From contig JAGKQI010000090.1 in NCBI GenBank assembly GCA_018806915.1, positions 310,001 through 374,000 of the forward strand: a DNA stretch of 64,000 nt, given 5' to 3'. The stretch comes from Phytophthora colocasiae (lineage: Eukaryota; Oomycota; Peronosporomycetes; Peronosporales; Peronosporaceae). The position numbers were made by a program, and so were the translations under genes. Below the pieces are notes generated by a model. The model saw only the letters and a list, made by a program, of their open reading frames with translations, ran no database searches and was not told where the DNA came from. How positions within the stretch are numbered: the stretch's first letter is position 1; each line of letters starts with the position of its first letter. Below are positions 8,839-17,800 of this stretch, piece by piece.

Positions 8839-11800
8839 ATGGTAGGAGTTAGCGACGGTCAAGGCCGAGGAGGAAGAAGCTTCCAAGGAGGCAGGGGAAG
8901 AGGACCCGGGGGTACTGGTAATTGGAATCAAGGCGGCGGACGGGGAAGGGGACGAAGCAGCCAAAGTGCCGACTCAGGTCGTGGACGCCGGACAGAGGGA
9001 AGATCCAATGGACCATCACTCCCTCCTAACCCCTCGAGTATGCAATTTATCCGAACGTTAAAAAAATGTCCTAACAACAGACTAAAACAACAGATTGAGC
9101 AGTTGGAGAAGAACTGGCTCAGCTGTTGGCAGGATATCGGTCATCTGCACTTTGATGCAGTCAAGACGCTCTTGTCAGCGCTAGCACGTCTTCCATTCTC
9201 TGTATCTATTGCTCCCCCTTCATTGTCTGCTATTAGCCAGGCGGTTAGCAAACTACTGAAGCAAATAGTGGGGAAAGGGGGTGATGACGAAGACTTTGAC
9301 GGCAATGATGACACTCTGGAAAGTGTCGAGTTAGTGGAGAGAGTTGTAACGAGGTTATTGAAGTTTACGTGGAACGTCAAGCGAGGAGAGGTGAAAGATG
9401 CACTGGACGACATGATTGCAGTGGCGGACAGCAGTTTAAATGTCCGTCTGAAGACCCATCGACCTGTGCGAGGTCGACTGATTGCGCTACTGAGTGAGAT
9501 TGAGAAGCCGTGGAGCATAAAAGTCAAGACACGAGAAGAAACGGAGACTGACGGGAAGTTGGTGGTGCAGGATTGGCGACATCCTTCGGTGGCATGGCTG
9601 GCGGATTTCAAGAACTTCCAACCTGCTGTGCTTCCGAAGTTGCAGCTCCGAAACTCCAATGAAGGACGAGTCTATGACAGTAGTGAGGAATATTTCACCA
9701 CGATCGTGAAATTGTGGATCGGGATGACTTTCGTGGAAGGGAACAACGCGTTGTTGCCCCGCTGTACTGTGAAAGTGGCCGACAAAGTGTGCGATCAGCC
9801 GCTTTGGCCGTTCCCAGGGAAACAATCGTCCATGAACTGTAAGAATGCTCAGTGCAGACGTAACTCAACGTTTGTGTGTGCCAACAGACAACATTCCAAG
9901 GGATTATGCGATGGATGTGCTAGTGAATACCAAAAACGACTTCGAGGACCGCCATCCAAGTACTCGTCGACTCACATCTACGATGGATACATAGCACAAG
10001 TGAAGTACGACGGAACGATGACGATCGAACAAGTCGCTTCACGGAAACCTCCATTGAATCCTATTCACTGGAGAACCACAAAGAGACTTTCAAGCCCAAA
10101 TCTCATAGGAATCGTGAGACTTCCTAGTCGTGAAGCCTCACTACAGACTTGCGATGAGATCTACTGGGCAGAAATCATTTTCCAGGGCAAGAGTTTCGAC
10201 GAGTACAAAGCTCGGGAGCACGGACGCTTGTCACTGCGGCTACTCCAATACCTTGATGAGCCAGGAAATGCGATGCTGACTCACAATCCGGCTGTAGGTG
10301 ATGCTGTGGCGATCATCGATTGCCAGACATTCGTTCCCGAGTTCGTCCCGGTGTTAAAAGCGTTGGAGATGCAACGTCAGATGCCGGTGCCGTTCCAAGA
10401 GGGTGCTCTCTTGAATCTTTCCCAGCACAATAGCTTTGGCTCAAGACGTGAACCAGATGAAGACAACCATCGCTTTGAAGAGGACAGCGACTATGACTAT
10501 GACAGCAAATACGACGACGAAATGTACCCCACTACAGATATCAGCCGGGTAACCACCAGAGAATTGATCCGGAAGGTCATTCAACTGTCATTGCTCGACC
10601 CCATCGTTGATATTCGCCGGGACGGAGGACTACGCAACGAATTAGAGACGAGGCTACTAAGACTCGTAGACAGCGCGACGCTTGATCCAGGCCAGTTGAG
10701 AAGCTTTACAGAATCGTTGATGTATCCGGTGCACTGCACGCAAGGCCCACCTGGTACTGGGAAGTCGTACTTGGGCGTCGTAGTGGTTCGCGCGTTGCTC
10801 ATTGTTCGTGATCTTTGGAAGCGAAAAAATACCGACGTTGGAGACCCTCCTATCCTAGTGCTTTCGTACAAGAACCACGCAATCGATGAGTTTTTACTTG
10901 ACTTGCTGCGATCGGAGCCTACATTGGATCACGCTCCTAGACTTAGACAATCGTTTGCACACTACGCAAACAACGGATTCAAGAAGCTTATTCGCATTGG
11001 AGGAGGATGCAACGAGCCAGAATTGGAACCGTATCGAGAGCGCAACGCTGCTTTCTCAGACCCCAGGGTGCGCAAAGCCTCAAAGCGTATCGAAGAATGC
11101 CAAGACCAACGAGAACAGTGGCACAAGTTTCGAGATTGTTTCTCTCCAATATTTGAGGCCCAAGCTTCTGTTGCTGGCGGTACAAAAGCTTTGACTACTG
11201 ATGAGTGGAAAATTGTACAAATCGCAGTTCCTGTGGCAGCATCAGCAGTGGCAACGCTTCAAAAACTGTCTGATATGAACGACGATAAGAGTTTGGACGA
11301 TGACAAGGAAGAGAAGCCTGCTACAGATTCTGCTGTTGCTGAAACGGAGGCTGCTTCTCCGCTACATGCTGTTGCAACCGTACTAACCAAGAGACCTTCT
11401 CTGACCAACTCGGACATTGCGCGGTTGTATGAAGGCATTAAACACTACGATTCTGCCATCGATCCTCTGGAAGTGCTGTACCGCTGGATGTCAGGCTTCT
11501 TCCCTCTTCCTGCGTGTATGTATCCGGAATCCTGTTCGAAAGTGTGCTGTGACAAGAGTAGTTTCTGTGAAGAACATTCGTGCAAGTTTACAAGTGATGG
11601 AGAGCAGTTTTGTCTTGGTGAAGTGGCCCTCAAGCGCTCTTTTTGTCAGGTGCATTTGTGTTCGGCCGACAAGTGCAAGAGTTACAGGGTCACCCAGGGT
11701 CAGTCCTATTGCGAAGACCACGCCTGTTTTGTTTGCTTGGTTCGCAACGAACAAGCGGAACTTGCTACGGATGAACCTCCTCGGAATACGTGCGAGCGCC

Positions 11801-14800
11801 ATCCCTTGTGCTGGGCACTAGATGGTATGTGTACCGAAGTTGCAGAGATAGACAAGTCTTACTGCAAAGCTCACATTGAAGAGCTCTTTTGCAAGTGGAA
11901 ATCAGCGGAAGGCGAATCCTGTGAAGAGATTGCAATCTCTGGACAGTACTGTGGAAGCCATCATGCCGAAATGCTGGCAGAAGCAGCTCGTGCCGCTCAA
12001 AAGAGCACTGGCAAATGCCACGCATTGACGAAAAAGGGGAAACCCTGCAAAGGAAAGCCGTTGCCTGCCTCGAATTTTTGTGTGAATCACGCAGCTCATA
12101 ATCTTTTTCCTGCTGCACCGATTGCTGCGCTAACGTTGCCGAAATTTGAAGTCCAAGACGAGACAAAAAAGGCTGCCGATCAAGAAGAAGCAACTGATTC
12201 GCCACAGGATGATCAACCGCCTCAATTGGATCTGGGTGCAGTACAGGACGATGACGTTTGGAGCTTGAATAGTGACGTGGAGGATTTTGAAGACGCTATC
12301 CTGTACGATAATGAGGACGAGGTGGAGGAGTCGGAACACTTGCAACACATGCGCGACGTCTACGAGGTCGGAGACGATGAAATCGATGATGAGCCGGAAG
12401 AAGAAGAGGAGATTCAAGATGAAGAGAAGGCTCCGTGGGCAGCTCCTGATCAGCAATTGGTTCGTTCCAGTGAATGGCATTGGGATATGACACTAGAGCA
12501 GCGATGGAATGCTCTCTTTTCAGTGTTAGACCTCTGGAATGATGTTAATTCTAGTCTACAAAAGGCCTTCGGGAACCACATTGGCGATCTCAAAACGGAG
12601 CTACAACGAGAAATCCTCCGTGCCAATTCGCGTGTGTACGAGGGCAAGTCAGTGATTGGGGGAACGATCACAGGATGCGTGGCAAGGCTGGAAGCGATCA
12701 GAACGACTAACCCGTTCGCTATTCTAGTTGAAGAAGCCTCGGAAGTGATGGAGCCACTGCTTGTTTCGTGTTTCAGCTCGTCAACACGGAAGCTGGAGAT
12801 GATTGGCGACCACATGCAGCTCCAACCGTCAGTAATGGGCCGAATCGACTTCGAGCGAGTCAACAAGATCAACATCTCAATGTTCGAGCGACTAATTAGT
12901 GCCCCCCACGGCAATGAAGTCCCGTCGTCGGTGCTCTCCATCCAACGTCGAATGCGCAAGAGCATCTGTGACCTAACTCGGAACTTTTACGACGATATCA
13001 CCGAGATCGTAGACCATGCTGTGTGTGGAACGAAGGTAATCGGTGGTGCAAAGAGGAAGCCAGGAGCCCTTCCGCTTTTGGATGCTTGTGAAGGAGGAGG
13101 ACGCGAAGTTCCGGGGCTGTTGCCGCATATTTTCTTCTGGTCGCATTCAGGCAGACAAGAACGAGCGAGCGTTGGTTTGTCTCGAGTGAACAAACAGGAG
13201 GCCGACATGGCCTGTAAGCTGGTAAAGTACCTTACGCACTGTGGGATACCGGCCAAGTCCATTGCGGTACTCACTCCATACAAGGGACAATTGATGTTGA
13301 TGCGGAAGATCCTTATGAACACGCACGGGTTGACGATAATGCCTAAAGGTGGCGGTCCGCTTTCTCCGTCATGCACTGTATCGACGGTGGATCGTTTCCA
13401 AGGTGACGAGGCCGACATTGTCATTATTTCGCTGGTTATTGATGGCAAGTCTCGTACGCAGTTTGTGAAACTTCAGAACCGGATGATTGTCGCGCTAAGT
13501 CGAGCGCGTTTGGGGATGTATGTGGTGGGTAATGTTGAGTACTTTGGAGAAGCGACTCCACACTGGCAGAAGACGCTGAAACTTCTCGAGAAAGACGCTG
13601 AGTCCGACAACTTTAAACCTATTGGTTGCGCAACGTACGCTGGAGTCCAGATTGGTCCTTCGCTCCCTATTTGCTGTCCCGAACATCGAACTTCTTACAC
13701 CTTGGCGAAAGGAGAACGTGACTTGCAGCTTGGATTTTGTAAAGTGGTATGCTCTGTAAAGCTTGTCTGCTCCCATGAATGTGGTTTAAACTGCCACTGG
13801 CCGAATGTGGACAGGCACAACAAGAAATGCAGCGAAGACGTCGAGTCTCCTTGCTCTCACCACCCGCGGGTGCTAAAATGCTCATCTGTCACAGGTTCTC
13901 AAGGCATTTCCATTACAGAAGCTCTGAAGAAGTATCAGTGTGATGTCCAAGTGGATGTAAGCTTACGTTGTGGGCACAGTCAGAAGATGACTTGCTTCTC
14001 TCACATTGAAATTGAAGCGAAACGTAAACCCTGGCCTGTGTGTACCAAGAAAGCGATCACACCGTACCTGTATCCTGAATGTAAGCATCTTCTAACGTGT
14101 ACATGCAGTAAATTCGATCGATATTCAATGGGACTGGCGCCTCCGTGCACGGAACAAGTGGAGTATACGCCACCTTGTCAACACACGGTGGCGCTGTCAT
14201 GTCATGATCGTCGGGACTACATGACTAAGAAGCGTACGTTTGTATGTAAAGAAAGAGTCAAGGTGACGCTACCCAGATGCGGACACGAAACAGTTGTGTC
14301 CTGTCCAACCGCGGAGGCTTTAAAGCAATGGAGTGGAGAACCCTGTATGACGCCGGATCTCGTCAAAGAAGGCAAGCAGTACGGCCCGAAAGATTACTTT
14401 TGCAAGCGAAGTGTCAAGTTTCAACGACTTTGTGGCCACAGCGAGACAGTCCGATGCGAACGGGCCTTCGAGTTGGCTCAGAACCCTTCACGTTGCCAAG
14501 AACCGGTTGTGGTATCGAATCCCGAGTGTGGACACGACTGCTCCACGACGTGCTACGAGGCCAAACAACTCTCCGACAAGGTCGGGCGAACCTTTGGGAT
14601 CCTACGAGGTAAACCGTTTGACCCTCTCGAGACTGTTCACCAAGGAGATCCCAGCAACTACCTAAACTTGAGGCTAGGCCTTCAATGCAACGAGGAAGTG
14701 ACTTACGTTGGCATTTGCGGGCACAAGCAAAAGTTAAAATGCAGCGAGGCCCGCCATGTCTCCTATGTGTGCGAAGAACAAGTGGTGAAGGAGCTGCCGG

Positions 14801-17800
14801 TTTGTGGCCACGTTGTACGCCTTCCTTGCCACTTAAGCGCGAGTTTGAGTGCGTGGCAGCCGTGGCAAGTGCAGTCGCCTCAAATCCAGCTATTACACGA
14901 AGACAGTGTGGTGGAAGATACTCTTCCCGTTCCTGGATCTCCCCCGACAGCGCTGAAATCCATTCTAACAACGTGTACAGTTCCTGTGCGGTTCCGTCAA
15001 ACGAGTTCGTGTGGACACGATCTTGAAGTCAAGTGCTGTGACGCGTTTAAATTCCTTATGGGGAAGGGAACGCCAGGTCCGTGCGAAGTTCAAACCCAGA
15101 AGCAGTTAAACTGCGGCCATGAGGTTGTGATGAAGTGTTCAGATGCCGTGGATAGTGTGGTTTGCCAGGAATCTGTCGAGAAATGCTGTTGGAACTTTGC
15201 CACATGTGGTAGTAGCGTTGCTGTGCCGTGCACAGTGGCAGCGGATACTGTTCAGTGCGCCACCGAGACGGAATGGCTCTGCTCTGAAGGACACTCGTTT
15301 CCACTCCGACTGTGCAGCAGAGGGTTGCCGTCGGACTGTCCTTCCTGCTCGAGAGCACGCTTGGATACAGAGATGAAGACCACCGAGCGAGTTTTGAGCG
15401 ACAAGAAGCTGAGTCTTTGGGTTCCAGAAGAAACCCGCTTCCTTCCACAGATGACCGGAGTGACCCACATCACCATGAGCCTGGAAAGCAAACGAGACTT
15501 TTTGATTCGGAAACTCAAGCTGCTCAGGAGATTCAAGGATGGACTAACAGGGACAGAATGGGCTAATCCGCTCTTCTTTCCCGTGGAGATCCCCGTGTTC
15601 GTGGCGTTAAGTCGGAAACTACAAAACCAGCATATTGACAATTTCGAGATGAAGGATTTCGGCAGCTTACAGAACTTCAATGGTATTGAGGTCTACGAAG
15701 CGACCCAGGAGAATTTGAACCGACTTGTAAGTGACGGCAAAGCTGTTGTTCTCTTTGGCTTTCTCTACACGGCGAAGTACCTCACGAATCCTGTCGATAT
15801 CCCAAAGAACAAAGGGACCAAAGGCAAGAAGGTGCGCGAATGGGTGACACGGCAGGTCTCGCATGGATACGATGCTCTGTATCGCGAAGTAAAAGCCGGG
15901 AAGAAAGGCGGGAGCTGGATTGTCTGGCATCCACATACTCTGTTCCCTGTCCACCGAGTTGAGATCACGGATACGAACAGAGAGGATATTGTGAAATATC
16001 TACCGGAGAAAACACAAGTACATCAGCAGGACCTGAAGATCTCGTTCAAAAAGACCGCTGGCATCACTAAGTATGAGAAGGAGTCCATTCCAGTGTCTTC
16101 TGTTGTTTCAGAAGAAACGATAGACAGACTACGACTGCTGTGTGCATCAGTGAGTCCATTATACGAGAAGCTTAACGTGTGGTATCCCTGGGACGGTAAA
16201 ACATTCTCTACCGGAGCCAGTGAGGTGATTCCGCAGAAAATGGAGAAGACTCTCTCTTCGAAGTTAAGTTTCGTGCCAAAGGATTTTGCCGGATCAACAC
16301 AGCAGTCCAAGACGCCTTTTGGGGGTATCAAGTACCTCCAGAATCTGCAATCTCAAGAGAAGTTGAAAGAGGATGGAGACTTGTTCTTAGCTCTGGAGCT
16401 CCTCGCTGTCCGCAAGCTAGATACCAGTGAAACACGCTTAAAACTGGAAGGATACGCCACCCGCGTTTCCCAGGAGGAAGGCTACGCTCATCCGCTCGTA
16501 ATTGTAGCAGTCGCTCGTTTGGCAGCTCGAGTCAGTAAAACGCAGTCGTCTGGTGTCCAGCGCAAGCTACTTAAGATGTTCGCTTCGCTCTATCCAGAGG
16601 CCAGTGAAATCTGGCTGGATGCGACGGAAGCAGCACTGATTAAGACAGTGACCAGCCATACGAACACAGGTGATGCTGTTGTTTCGGGATCATCTGTAAA
16701 GGACAAATGGGAGTCTGTAAAATCTCAATACGGCTGCCGTTCCGAAGCGATGGAAGAGCTACTGAAGCTTGTTGGGCTCAAGAAGGTGAAGCAAGCAGCA
16801 GTGAATTTATTCAAGACTGCAATGGCCCTCCAGAAAATGTCTCCAGCTCAGCGCAAGAAGAACTCGATGGTGTTTAACTACTGCTTCTTAGGCAACCCTG
16901 GTACTGGTAAAACCACAGTCGCGCGGCTGTTTGCCAAGGTTTTGAAGGATTCCAAGATCCGCCCGACGAACACGTTCGTGGAGTGCACAGCCCAGAAATT
17001 GAAGGACGAAGGCGCTAAAGGGTTCCGCTCCAAAGTAGATCAAGCAACAGGAGGCGTCTTGTTCATTGACGAAGCATATGAATTGGACCCCGATAAGGAT
17101 TTCAATGGGAAGCCGGTCGTAGCCGAGCTGTTGACAGCATCTGAAGACAAACGGGGTGAGATCTCCATCATTTTAGCAGGGTACGAAGATGACATCCAGA
17201 AGAAGTTGTACGCCTATAACGACGGTCTAAAGTCGCGGTTTGAGGAGGTGATGTTCGAGGACTTTGATGCACAGGATTTGGAGGTTATTTGGGACGGAAT
17301 GGCGGAAGACCGGGGCTGGAAGTACGAGAAAGCCATTGCAAAGGTGGCGATGCGCCGTCTTGCCAAGAGTGCGGGACGTAAAGGGTTCGGCAACGCGCGA
17401 GCTGTGCGTAAATTGTTTGAAGGGGCTGTGAAGGAGGCGATGGCTCGAGAAGACTTCGATGGTGAACTCACGTTTCAAACGGTGGATTTACTGGGAGAGC
17501 GTCCGTCAATGAACCCCAAGCTTACGGCTGTGTTGAAGGAAGTGGAGGAGAAGACGGGGTGGCATAAGATCAAGAAGGAAATGAAGAATCTGGTTCGTAT
17601 CAGTGACGAAAACTACGAACGAGAACTCAAAGGACAGGAACCTGTCGAGATCTTCTTCAATAGGATATTCCTGGGCAATCCAGGCACAGGCAAGACCACC
17701 TGTGCTCAGTACTATGGCCGTCTGCTAAAAGCGCTTCACTTCTTAAGTAATGGAGAAGTGGTGAAGAAAACGGCAGGGGACTTCATCGGCAGTCACGTAG

